NCBI GenBank assembly: GCA_944386395.1
Contig: CALXAZ010000055.1
Location: 1-22,687, forward strand
Origin: an uncultured Clostridia bacterium
GTDB lineage: Bacteria > Bacillota > Clostridia > Oscillospirales > JAAYOS01
Direction: 5' to 3'
DNA: 22,687 nucleotides
A program made the position numbers and the translations under genes. Positions 1 through 6,765 of the stretch are shown here, piece after piece. The first letter of the stretch is position 1. Each line of letters starts with the position of its first letter. Under the pieces are notes generated by a model. The model did no database searches. It saw nothing but the letters and a program-made list of their open reading frames with translations, and was not told where the DNA came from.

Positions 1-215
1 CCGTGTCCGGTTTGGGGGCTTTACATGCCCATTATATGAATGATACATGATTTCCGGCAGTATAGCATTTGATATTTATACCGAACTTGCCGCCCTATAA
101 AAAAATAAATTTGAATATTTTACGTGCGTGATGGGAACAATGAGAATACGACGCAGCAAAGCTGCGGAGAATAATAAAACAGAAAATTTGTGCTGCAAAA
201 TTTGGAGGCATAAAA
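1..215. other. Window-edge DNA with no identified gene
   Basis: All three forward frames at the left edge reach a stop within the first 48 bases, so at most the tail of an upstream gene could be present, and I cannot identify one. A small perfect hairpin lies at 152-166 (CGCAGC, AAA loop, GCTGCG), with A/T-rich sequence on both sides. There is no clear -35/-10 pair: TATAAA at 96-101 has only TTGATA 21 bases upstream, which is too far. I call no promoter here. Confidence 0.4.
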
Positions 216-347
216 ATGTTTGAAAAGAACCAGAAAAATAACCAGAACTACGAGCAGAAGAAGAATCAGCAGAATGAGAATGACTCTCAGCAGAAAAGCA
301 ACCGCAGCTCCCAGCAGAAGAAAAACAACGGCAAGGAGCAGTTCTGA
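216..347 (+). CDS. Small Gln/Asn/Lys-rich peptide (43 aa), hypothetical
   Basis: An ATG at 216 sits eight bases behind a good Shine-Dalgarno sequence (GGAGG, 204-208) and opens a 43-codon frame ending in TGA at 345-347. The product begins MFEKNQKNNQ and ends GKEQF. It is made almost wholly of Q, N, K, E and S, with no hydrophobic segment and no cysteine. A rho-independent terminator follows 33 bases later, so it looks like a stand-alone transcription unit. Composition and size recall gamma-type small acid-soluble spore proteins and other small Q/N-rich proteins of spore-forming Clostridia, but I see no diagnostic repeat, so that is only a guess. The other frame through this DNA (220-459) runs straight through the terminator and is a shadow. 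The function is unknown. Confidence 0.55.
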   Translation: MFEKNQKNNQNYEQKKNQQNENDSQQKSNRSSQQKKNNGKEQF

Positions 348-380
348 GTTTTCTCCTTTATCTCACCATATATTTTGTTT

Positions 381-406
381 GCCCGGTCGCTCGACCGGGC
401 ATTTTT
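381..406 (+). terminator. Rho-independent terminator after the 43-aa ORF
   Basis: A perfect 9-bp GC-rich inverted repeat (GCCCGGTCG at 381-389 with CGACCGGGC at 392-400) is followed by A and five T (402-406). In RNA the loop would open to about four bases. It separates the small-peptide gene from the metallohydrolase promoter. Confidence 0.85.
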
Positions 407-453
407 CTCAATATAGGAAAAAAACAGGTTTTCGTATTTCGTATAAAATTTGC

Positions 454-482
454 TTGTAAAAATGGTGTGCGGATAATATAAT
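454..482 (+). promoter_or_regulatory. Sigma-A-type promoter for the metallohydrolase unit
   Basis: TTGTAA (454-459) and a perfect TATAAT (477-482) are separated by 17 bases, which is the optimal spacing for the housekeeping sigma factor. The start of transcription would fall near 489, giving a leader of about 39 bases before the ATG at 528. The site lies just downstream of a terminator, as expected for a new unit. Confidence 0.7.
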
Positions 483-527
483 ATAGCTGTAATTTTTGTG
501 AGGGATATTCCTCGAAAAGAGGTAGAA

Positions 528-1352
528 ATGAAGATAAGATATCTCGGCACAGGAGCGATAGAGGGGATCCCGGCGCTCTTCTGCAACTGCCCGGTGTGTG
601 CAAATGCGAGAAAGCACGGCGGGAAAGACATAAGGCACAGGACCTGTGCAATGATAAATAGCGACACCCTTATCGATATTTCGCCGGACATATTTTCTCA
701 GGCGATAACCCTCGGGCTTGACCTGAGCGGGATAAACCAGATACTCATAACACACACGCACTCGGATCACTTCTACATACGCGAGCTTCTTCACATCATG
801 CCGCCATATTCCAACAGGAAGAGAGACAAGCGGCTAAAGCTCATATCCTCGGGCAACACGATAAAGAGGATCGAAAGTGAGCTAACCGAAAGGCAGATGT
901 CTAACCTGCGGGGGTATGTAGAGTTTATTGAGGTCGAGCCTTTTATGCCATTTGAGTCAGAGGGATACACAATAACTGCCCTGCCTGCCAGGCACAGGAC
1001 GGTGCAGCCGTATATATATATCATCGAAAAGGATGGTTCATCTGCGCTCTATGGAAACGACTCAGGATTTTTCCGAGAGGAGGTCTGGGACTTTATCTAT
1101 GGTATGCACTTCGACTTTGTGAGTCTCGACTGTGCGCATCTTTTACACAGCGGAACTCCTGGTCATATGTGTATAGAGGACAATGTAACGGTAAAAAAGA
1201 GACTTTATCAGCAGCTGAATGTTGATAAAAACACAAAATTTGTGGCCACTCACTTTGCCCATACGGGTGGGATCTTCCATGAGGAGATAGAGGAGAGGCT
1301 CCGTCTAAACGGAATTTATGCCGCATACGACGGATTTGAGGTTGAATTTTAA
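528..1352 (+). CDS. MBL-fold metallohydrolase, PhnP-like
   Basis: This 274-residue protein has the metallo-beta-lactamase fold signature HTHSDH at residues 76-81, preceded by a beta-strand pattern (QILIT). Later histidines and aspartates (ALPARH, GNDSG, LDCAH, ATHFAH) fit the remaining metal ligands. The N-terminus carries a cysteine cluster, FCNCPVC with a fourth Cys in HRTC (about residues 19, 21, 24, 40). That arrangement is typical of the PhnP branch, where it binds a structural zinc. Known PhnP hydrolyses cyclic phosphodiesters in phosphonate breakdown, but no phn gene is nearby, so the substrate here is unknown. The ATG at 528 has AGAGG just upstream; a GTG at 498 in the same frame has no ribosome site and adds an unconserved leader, so I prefer 528. 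It probably forms an operon with the peroxiredoxin-like gene 19 bases downstream. The protein is probably cytosolic, as no signal peptide is seen. Confidence 0.85.
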   Translation: MKIRYLGTGAIEGIPALFCNCPVCANARKHGGKDIRHRTCAMINSDTLIDISPDIFSQAITLGLDLSGINQILITHTHSDHFYIRELLHIMPPYSNRKRDKRLKLISSGNTIKRIESELTERQMSNLRGYVEFIEVEPFMPFESEGYTITALPARHRTVQPYIYIIEKDGSSALYGNDSGFFREEVWDFIYGMHFDFVSLDCAHLLHSGTPGHMCIEDNVTVKKRLYQQLNVDKNTKFVATHFAHTGGIFHEEIEERLRLNGIYAAYDGFEVEF

Positions 1353-1371
1353 AGCTATGGAGGAATGAAAA

Positions 1372-1923
1372 ATGCCAAGATTAAAAGTTGGAGACGTAAT
1401 GCCGAACTTCACATTCAGGACAGCTTATCAGCCGGCGTGTACGATAAATTCGTCCCTGCGCGGGAAAACGGTCTTTTGGGTGCTCAGATATATTGGCTGC
1501 ACCTCGTGCAGATATGACGTACATGTGATGGCGCAGCGGTATGGGGAATTTCTGGATAAGGGCGCTCAGATAATGGTGGTTATGCAGAGCGATCCGGCAG
1601 TTGTCAGGGAAGAACTTAAAGACGAAAAGCTTCCATTTGAGATAATATGTGACACCAATATGGACATATACCGCGCTCTCGAGATAAACCCCGCAGCGAG
1701 CAAGGAAGATATGGCAAGCAAGGACCCTGCCGATATAGAAAAGATGAATAAAAAGAGAGAAGCGATAAAGGCTTCTGGGTTCACACATGGCAAGTATGAG
1801 GGCGACGAGCTCCAGCTTCCGGCACTTTTTATCGTGAACTCCGATGGGACCGTAGCATATGCCCACTATGCGAAAAACATGGCAGATATGCCTACGGTGG
1901 ATGAGGTGCTCGAGCTCCTTTAA
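1372..1923 (+). CDS. Peroxiredoxin-like (AhpC/TSA family) redox protein
   Basis: This 183-residue thioredoxin-fold protein starts with a redoxin N-terminus (KVGDVMPNFTF) and has an active-site-like region IGCTSC with Cys43 and Cys46. A later stretch, LPALFIVNSDGTVAYAHY, matches the cis-proline strand and the following hairpin of AhpC/TSA proteins. A lysine-rich insert (about residues 111-140) lies between the core strands. The family reduces peroxides or disulfides with thiols; the CxxC rather than a lone peroxidatic Cys in a PxxxTxxC motif leaves open whether this is a peroxidase or a thiol reductase. The start is set by GGAGGA seven bases before the ATG. It is the second gene of a unit that ends at the terminator at 1981-2014. 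No signal peptide is visible, so a cytosolic location is inferred. Confidence 0.8.
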   Translation: MPRLKVGDVMPNFTFRTAYQPACTINSSLRGKTVFWVLRYIGCTSCRYDVHVMAQRYGEFLDKGAQIMVVMQSDPAVVREELKDEKLPFEIICDTNMDIYRALEINPAASKEDMASKDPADIEKMNKKREAIKASGFTHGKYEGDELQLPALFIVNSDGTVAYAHYAKNMADMPTVDEVLELL

Positions 1924-1980
1924 AGCGCTGGATAGCCACGTCGCTGCGGCAGAAGGGGAGCGCATGACAGGAAACACACA

Positions 1981-2014
1981 AAAACGGGCTTTGCTATGGC
2001 AAAGCCCGTTTTTC
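1981..2014 (+). terminator. Strong bidirectional terminator
   Basis: A perfect 14-bp inverted repeat (AAAACGGGCTTTGC at 1981-1994; GCAAAGCCCGTTTT at 1999-2012) closes on a TATG loop and is flanked by an A-tract on the left and a T-tract on the right. It can end plus-strand transcripts from the peroxiredoxin-like gene and minus-strand transcripts from the convergent ylbJ unit. Confidence 0.93.
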
Positions 2015-2135
2015 TTTTGATAAGTGATAGGCGGCATGGAAGGATATTTTGAAGCGTAGACCTCAGCCCCCTACCGTAGCGCTTTCAAATGGGGATATAT
2101 CCTGATGCAATAGTCAGCTATCAGCAGGAAGATGG

Positions 2136-2348
2136 TCAGTCGAGCTTGAAGTCGTCGTCTGCAAGCCCGCGCATGACAAGGGAGACAGGGCGTGCAGGCA
2201 CGCGCTTGAGGGGATCGTACTTGAACCAGAAACAGTGATAATCCCCCCGCACCACTCCGTGGCGGCGGCAGGTCACCCGGTCGCCCGATATTTTGGAGCC
2301 GTGCTTGCAATAGGTGCAGGCAGGCGGCATTTTTTTTCGGAAGAGCAT
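2136..2348 (-). CDS. Small four-cysteine (zinc-ribbon-like) protein, hypothetical
   Basis: This 70-residue protein has four cysteines in a zinc-ribbon-like pattern: Cys11-x2-Cys14, then Cys27 and Cys39, with basic residues around them (CTYCKHG, VTCRRHG, YHCFWFKYDPLKR). The C-terminal half ends in a run of charged residues. I recognise the general type, a short cysteine-containing hypothetical protein seen in Clostridia, but cannot name a family function. Metal binding is inferred from the spacing only. The start at 2348 has AAGGGTG upstream on the minus strand. It follows ylbJ by 46 bases in the same direction with no terminator between, so co-transcription is likely, and it ends toward the bidirectional terminator at 1981-2014. 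A same-strand alternative frame at 2071-2310 lacks this motif structure and is rejected. Confidence 0.7.
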   Translation of the reverse strand: MLFRKKMPPACTYCKHGSKISGDRVTCRRHGVVRGDYHCFWFKYDPLKRVPARPVSLVMRGLADDDFKLD

Positions 2349-2394
2349 GAAATCACCCTTTCAAAGCTGATATCTCTGCTCCGATTATAAACCA

Positions 2395-3582
2395 TTATAA
2401 CCGCTTTTTCCAGACTTTTTTGACCGACGAGAATATAATCGCAATCAGCACAGCTGCCAAAACACCTCCGACTGCTGAAAGGGACAGTGTAAGTGAGCTT
2501 GTAAAACTGAGCGAGGTTATTGCGTCAAGCTGCTCGACAAGATAGGAAAATACCGGGGCATCAAAGCTGAAAAAGCCTGCGGCGATATATACAAATATTG
2601 CCGAGAAGATGCCGTGCAGCATTTTCCCTGCGATATAGGTTTTTGTAGACAGTCCGCTCGCGCCGATAAAAGAGAGAACTTGACAGTGGACGGAGAGACC
2701 TGCCCAGCCGAGCATGAATGCAGCCATCGCAAGCTGCTCGCGCATACTGCCCGCAGCTCCCCGAAGCGACCACACTCCGGAAGAGACTTCGATAAGTCCG
2801 GTAAGGAGTTGCTCGGCATCGGTAGGACCCAGCTCCAAGGGAGAGAGAAGAGCCCCCAGCCCTTCTGCGAGAGCAGGGATTATTCCAAAGAGGAACAGCA
2901 TCCTTATAGCTACGGTGAAAAATATCACGAAGGCACAAATAGACAGCGTGGATGTAAAAGAATTGGTAACTGAGGATGCAAATACCTTTGGTAGGCTTAC
3001 TGTATCGAAATGGATATCTGCGCCTGAGTGACTCGCATGCTCCCGGCGCTTGTAAAAGCGAAAAATGAGCCCTACTGCCACCGACGCTGCCGCATGGGCC
3101 AGATAGAGAAATATCCCTGCGCGTCCGCTGGAAAATATTCCTGCACCTACTACGCCCAGGATAAAAGCGGGTCCTGAATTGTTGCAGAAGGCGAGCAGAC
3201 GCTCGGCCTCTGTTTTTGAGCACATTCCCTTTTCGTACACAGCTATTGCGGTCTTGGCTCCTGTGGGGTATCCGCCGACAAAGCCGAGTGCAAATGCCGT
3301 TGCGCAGGCCCCACTGACATTAAATAGCGGGCGCATTATCCCCTCGAACAAGCGACCGAAATATCCGGCAAGACCAAGCTCCACAAGCAGTGCGGAGAGC
3401 ACAAAAAAGGGAAATAGAGTGGGAATGATTACGTTATAGCAGAGGATAATACCGTTTTTTGCTGCTTCGAGAGCCTCCTGTGAGTATACCATCAGCCCAG
3501 CCATTGCGATAATCACGGCGCTGCCAGTGACAATGGTATATATCCTCTTCCTGTGGAATATTTTAGCGGGAAGTTTATTCAT
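2395..3582 (-). CDS. ylbJ: Sporulation integral membrane protein YlbJ (SpoVV)
   Basis: This 395-residue polytopic membrane protein has the nucleoside-recognition/gate-type domains of YlbJ: hydrophobic helices from about residue 14, the conserved FVGGYPTGAK at about 101-110 and FCNNSGPAFILG at about 132-143, and further helix pairs to a basic C-terminus (KKVWKKRL). Its length is close to the B. subtilis protein. In B. subtilis YlbJ (renamed SpoVV) is made under sigma E and moves dipicolinic acid across the outer forespore membrane, so a role in loading the spore core is expected. The frame is open upstream to 3753, but I choose the ATG at 3582 because AAGGGGA lies just before it and the added upstream residues look unlike a membrane protein. 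It is transcribed divergently from yqfC and probably together with the small cysteine protein downstream. Confidence 0.9.
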   Translation of the reverse strand: MNKLPAKIFHRKRIYTIVTGSAVIIAMAGLMVYSQEALEAAKNGIILCYNVIIPTLFPFFVLSALLVELGLAGYFGRLFEGIMRPLFNVSGACATAFALGFVGGYPTGAKTAIAVYEKGMCSKTEAERLLAFCNNSGPAFILGVVGAGIFSSGRAGIFLYLAHAAASVAVGLIFRFYKRREHASHSGADIHFDTVSLPKVFASSVTNSFTSTLSICAFVIFFTVAIRMLFLFGIIPALAEGLGALLSPLELGPTDAEQLLTGLIEVSSGVWSLRGAAGSMREQLAMAAFMLGWAGLSVHCQVLSFIGASGLSTKTYIAGKMLHGIFSAIFVYIAAGFFSFDAPVFSYLVEQLDAITSLSFTSSLTLSLSAVGGVLAAVLIAIIFSSVKKVWKKRL

Positions 3583-3747
3583 ATGCGGTCCCCTTAAAGT
3601 AAAATCTCGTGCATAAGCGATGCCAGTAGACAGGCGCACTATGTCCGGACTGTATAATATATTGTTTAAACGGTGTAGAAAAGAACAAAGCTCAAAAAGA
3701 TGTTCAATATCTGCCGCCTGTCTCATAGAAATAGGAGGAGAAGCTAT

Positions 3748-3777
3748 ATGCACAGAAAGGCAGGGTCGCAGATATGA
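3748..3777 (+). CDS. Possible 9-codon leader ORF coupled to yqfC
   Basis: An ATG at 3748 lies eight bases behind AGGAGG (3734-3739), the strongest Shine-Dalgarno sequence in this intergenic region. It opens the frame MHRKAGSQI followed by TGA at 3775-3777, and the stop overlaps the yqfC start (3774-3776) in an ATGA. The arrangement would let ribosomes that finish the leader re-initiate on yqfC. No known attenuation peptide is recognised. It may instead be fortuitous, because yqfC has a moderate site of its own (AGGCAGGG, 3758-3765) inside this frame. Confidence 0.35.
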   Translation: MHRKAGSQI

Positions 3778-4058
3778 AGAAAAGAAATAGCGGACAGAAC
3801 GCGCTTTTCAGGGCGACAGAAATATTTGACCTTCCGGGAGATATCATTGCCGGCGTGTCGCGGGTAGAGATAGTGGGAGGGAGGGACATGAGAATAGAAA
3901 ACCACAGCGGGATACTTGAGTATGGAGAGAGTGCAATAGATATCAACACGGAAAACGCGGTGCTGAGGATAAGAGGGAGCTCACTTGAGATAATCTCGAT
4001 GACGACTACAGAGATATCTATACGCGGAAATATCTTTGGATTTGAATATGTATACTGA
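3774..4058 (+). CDS. yqfC: Sporulation protein YqfC
   Basis: This 94-residue protein matches YqfC in size, in its central pattern (DLPGDIIAGVSRVEIVGGRDMRIENH) read in short pieces, and in the GILEYGESAIDINT block, and it sits directly before yqfD. YqfC is a small sporulation protein that in B. subtilis is expressed in the mother cell under sigma E; its biochemical role is not established. No transmembrane segment is visible. The alternating beta-strand-like hydrophobic pattern (ILEYG, AVLRIRG, EIISMTTTEISIRG) suggests a small beta-rich fold. It heads the long yqfC-recO operon, and its start overlaps the stop of a short leader frame. The gap to yqfD is 14 bases. Confidence 0.88.
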   Translation: MKKRNSGQNALFRATEIFDLPGDIIAGVSRVEIVGGRDMRIENHSGILEYGESAIDINTENAVLRIRGSSLEIISMTTTEISIRGNIFGFEYVY

Positions 4059-4072
4059 GGAGGTGGCGCCGG

Positions 4073-5272
4073 GTGCTGAGGGCGGTAACATATCTTCGCG
4101 GCTTTATTGTGGTAAAGGTTGCGGGAAGATATCCCGAGAGATTTTTAAACATATGTACAAGAGGAGGAGTGTCTTTCTGGGCGCTTAAAAAGCATGAGGA
4201 CGGGACGATGACGGTAAGTGTGCGGGCAGGGGAGCTTCCGCTGCTAAAGGAGCTTGCTTCAAATGCACTCTGCACTGTAGAGGTGGTCAGGCGTGCAGGT
4301 GCCCCCTTTTTTGCGCTGCGTTTCAGGAGACGGTATATCTTTATCGCGTGCTTTTTGATATTCGCGGCAGCTCTCTATCTGCTTTCACAGCATATATGGG
4401 AGATAGAGGTTATAGGGAATTCATCGGTAAGCGAGGAGAGGATATTAAAGGCGCTTGAGAAGCTGGGTGTTGGGATAGGTACTCTGAGCGAGGACATAGA
4501 TACCGAGTCGCTAGGTGACCTTATGCTGCTTGAAATAGATGAGCTTTCATGGTTTGCACTCAATATACACGGATGCCGGGCAAGTGCGGAGGTGAGGGAA
4601 AAGGTAATTCCTCCAAAGGTCATTTCAAATGACGTTCCGGTAAATATAGTGGCGGCAAAATCGGGGATGATAGAAAAGATAACTGCACTGGAAGGCTCGG
4701 CGCAGGTGGCTGTGGGCGATGTTGTGACCGAGGGACAGCTTCTTGTGAGCGGTCTTGTGGACACGGCAATATCGGTGCGGATGGTACATGCCCAGGCAGA
4801 TGTTACAGCCAGGGTGTGGTATGTGCTCGAGGCGAAAATGCCGGTAGAGGCGTGGATAAAGGAGTATACGGGGGAGGAGAAATCAAAATTTGCGCTATCT
4901 TTTGCGGGAAACAGAATAAATTTGTATGGTGACAGTAGCATTATCTATGAGAAATGTGATAAAATTATAGACAGGTACAGGCTGGAGCTCCCGGGAGGAT
5001 TTATTTTTCCGGTGACCCTCATAAAGGAGACATACCGCGAGTATGAGCAGACGGAGGGGGAGCTCGACGGATATACCTCTGAGGAAATACTAAAGGAGAT
5101 ACTGCTGGCAAGACTTGCAGAGCAGTGCGGGACAGAGCCGTCTGATATAAGATTTGACTTTGACGTGACCGACGGCGTGCTCACGGCAAGGCTTACAGCC
5201 GAGTGCATCGAGCAGATAGCAAGACCAGTTGAAATACCTATCACCGGTCTGCATGGTACAGGAGGAAACTGA
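4073..5272 (+). CDS. yqfD: Sporulation protein YqfD
   Basis: This 399-residue protein is YqfD-like: an N-terminal soluble part (residues 1-85), one transmembrane helix near 88-105 (a hydrophobic run after RFRRRY), and a large outside domain. That domain begins with an FtsQ/POTRA-like segment (WEIEVIGNSSVSEERIL, about 109-125). The family is needed for spore formation in Bacillus and Clostridia, and the partner of YqfC is inferred from constant linkage. Translation starts at a GTG (4073) placed seven bases after AGGAGGTGG (4058-4066), which overlaps the yqfC stop. The stop TGA at 5270-5272 directly abuts the phoH ATG, so the two are probably translationally coupled. The acidic C-terminal third contains a coiled-coil-like helix (about 320-350). 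Confidence 0.88.
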   Translation: MLRAVTYLRGFIVVKVAGRYPERFLNICTRGGVSFWALKKHEDGTMTVSVRAGELPLLKELASNALCTVEVVRRAGAPFFALRFRRRYIFIACFLIFAAALYLLSQHIWEIEVIGNSSVSEERILKALEKLGVGIGTLSEDIDTESLGDLMLLEIDELSWFALNIHGCRASAEVREKVIPPKVISNDVPVNIVAAKSGMIEKITALEGSAQVAVGDVVTEGQLLVSGLVDTAISVRMVHAQADVTARVWYVLEAKMPVEAWIKEYTGEEKSKFALSFAGNRINLYGDSSIIYEKCDKIIDRYRLELPGGFIFPVTLIKETYREYEQTEGELDGYTSEEILKEILLARLAEQCGTEPSDIRFDFDVTDGVLTARLTAECIEQIARPVEIPITGLHGTGGN

Positions 5273-6274
5273 ATGGCAGAACAGTCTATACGCATAGAAC
5301 GTTTGGAAGAGATGACCGATGTTTTTGGCTCGTTCGATGGGAATATCCGCACGATTGAGGACGAGTTTGGGGTAAATATCATCAGCCGGGAGGGCGAGCT
5401 AAAGGTATCGGGAGACGCGGAGGGAGTCGCGTTTGCGGTAAAGACGATACAGGCGCTGCTCTCTCTCGCGGCAAGAGGGGAAACACCCACCCCTCAGACG
5501 GTGACATATGTGATAAGCCTTGTCAGGGAGGGACACGAGAGCGAGGTTTCGCAGGTTGCAGGGGACGTCCTCTGCGTTACGGCAAAGGGGAAGCCGATAA
5601 AAGCAAAAACGGTTGGCCAGAAGAGATATATCGATGCAATACTTAAAAATACGATAACTCTGGGAGTAGGTCCTGCGGGTACGGGAAAGACATATCTTGC
5701 CGTTGCGGCGGCAGTTGCAGCCTTCCGGGAGAAGCAGGTGAGCCGGATAATCCTCACCCGCCCGGCAATCGAGGCGGGGGAGAAGCTCGGCTTTCTGCCC
5801 GGCGACCTGCAGAGCAAGGTGGACCCATACCTCCGTCCGCTGTATGATGGTCTTTTTGAGATGTTTGGGACAGAGGGGTATGCGAGAAATCTTGAGAGGG
5901 GAAATATCGAGGTGGCTCCTCTGGCGTACATGAGGGGGAGGACGCTGGACGACTCTTTTATAATACTTGATGAGGCACAAAATACCTCGCGTGAGCAGAT
6001 GAAGATGTTTCTCACAAGAATCGGGTTTGGCTCGAAGGTAGTCATAACCGGAGACATTACGCAGATCGACCTGCCGCGTGACAAGACAAGCGGGCTGAAA
6101 GATGCGATGAGGATACTCGAGGGTATCGATGACATCGCGATATGTACACTTACGGCAAAGGATGTTGTGCGCCATGCGCTTGTGCAGAAGATAATAACCG
6201 CATATGAAAAGTTTGAAAAAAACCTTCCGCAGGCACAGACAAAGCGCCAGCCGGTGAGGAGGAGCGGGAGATGA
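5273..6274 (+). CDS. phoH: PhoH-family ATPase
   Basis: This 333-residue P-loop ATPase has a Walker A motif GPAGTGKT (residues 133-140), a Walker B-type FIILDEAQ (229-236), and the family blocks LTRPAIEAGEKLGFLPGDL and GDITQIDLP. The first 115 residues form the small N-terminal domain usual in bacterial PhoH/YbeZ. PhoH-like proteins are predicted RNA-linked ATPases, and their constant partner is the endoribonuclease YbeY, encoded next. A joint role in ribosomal RNA processing or ribosome quality control is therefore inferred. The ATG follows the yqfD stop with no gap, served by AGGAGG inside the yqfD 3' end. The last four bases overlap the ybeY start (ATGA). In Bacillus a 7TM-HD gene (pgpH) lies between phoH and ybeY; here it is absent from this position. 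Confidence 0.93.
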   Translation: MAEQSIRIERLEEMTDVFGSFDGNIRTIEDEFGVNIISREGELKVSGDAEGVAFAVKTIQALLSLAARGETPTPQTVTYVISLVREGHESEVSQVAGDVLCVTAKGKPIKAKTVGQKRYIDAILKNTITLGVGPAGTGKTYLAVAAAVAAFREKQVSRIILTRPAIEAGEKLGFLPGDLQSKVDPYLRPLYDGLFEMFGTEGYARNLERGNIEVAPLAYMRGRTLDDSFIILDEAQNTSREQMKMFLTRIGFGSKVVITGDITQIDLPRDKTSGLKDAMRILEGIDDIAICTLTAKDVVRHALVQKIITAYEKFEKNLPQAQTKRQPVRRSGR

Positions 6275-6765
6275 GCCGGGTGAGCGTAACGGCGATGACC
6301 AGGGGCTGCGCTGCGACGTCTGAGCAGAAAAAGCTTATGAAGCGCTGCGTCCTGAGGACGCTCGAGCTTGAAAAAGTGGACATGCCATGTCTTGTGAATA
6401 TCTACACAACAAATGACAGGGGGATACATCGGGCTAATATGGAGTACCGCGGGGTAGACCGCCCGACAGATGTGCTCTCTTTCCCAATGCTAAAGCTTTT
6501 ACCCGGTGTAAAATATGAGCCTGAGCCGGGGGATATCGACCCAGAAAGCGGGCTTATAGTGCTGGGAGAGATGATAATATCTCTGGAGCGCGCGAGGGCG
6601 GAGGCTGAGGAATATGGACAGTCGCAGGAGCGGGAGCTGGGATTTCTTGCCGTACATTCGGCGCTGCACCTGCTGGGATATGACCACGAGACAGGAGCCA
6701 GCGACGAGAAGAAAATGTTTGCCCGGCAGGAGGAAATACTAAAGGATATCGGGTTGGTAAGATAG
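6271..6765 (+). CDS. ybeY: Endoribonuclease YbeY (16S rRNA maturation)
   Basis: This 164-residue metalloprotein carries the zinc-binding signature HSALHLLGYDH at residues 129-139, giving the three histidines 129, 133 and 139, and the conserved RPTDVLSFP block (64-72). YbeY is a single-strand endoribonuclease needed for 16S rRNA 3'-end maturation and 70S quality control. The second signature position is Ser (HSALH) where many homologues have Gly (HGxLH), a common, conservative variant. Between the two blocks there is a spacer of about 20 residues rich in Pro, Glu and Asp (about 77-93). The start overlaps the phoH stop by four bases, and the stop TAG is followed directly by the dgkA ATG, so all three are probably translated as one coupled unit. 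Confidence 0.93.
   Translation: MSRVSVTAMTRGCAATSEQKKLMKRCVLRTLELEKVDMPCLVNIYTTNDRGIHRANMEYRGVDRPTDVLSFPMLKLLPGVKYEPEPGDIDPESGLIVLGEMIISLERARAEAEEYGQSQERELGFLAVHSALHLLGYDHETGASDEKKMFARQEEILKDIGLVR

Noticed and set aside
220..459. 79-residue Arg/Ser/Thr-rich frame near the left edge
   Set aside because: It is the shifted frame of the 43-residue ORF, lacks its own ribosome site and reads through the terminator hairpin at 381-406.
287..794. Minus-strand frames of 97-134 codons over the terminator, promoter and start of the metallohydrolase
   Set aside because: They cross the terminator and promoter, have no ribosome site and no motif, and overlap a clear gene on the other strand.
2561..3223. 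220-codon frame on the same strand as ylbJ
   Set aside because: It is a shifted frame inside ylbJ, with Arg/Ser-rich composition; the ylbJ frame shows membrane helices and family motifs.
3627..3658. A sigma-A promoter for yqfC from TAGACA (3627-3632) and TATAAT (3653-3658)
   Set aside because: The TATAAT is perfect, but the gap is 20 bases and no better -35 lies at 16-18 bases; I could not settle on a promoter or a sigma-E site in this divergent region.
5399..6429. Long antisense frames opposite phoH and ybeY
   Set aside because: They mirror the phoH/ybeY coding frame and show no domain signature; the plus-strand genes are certain.
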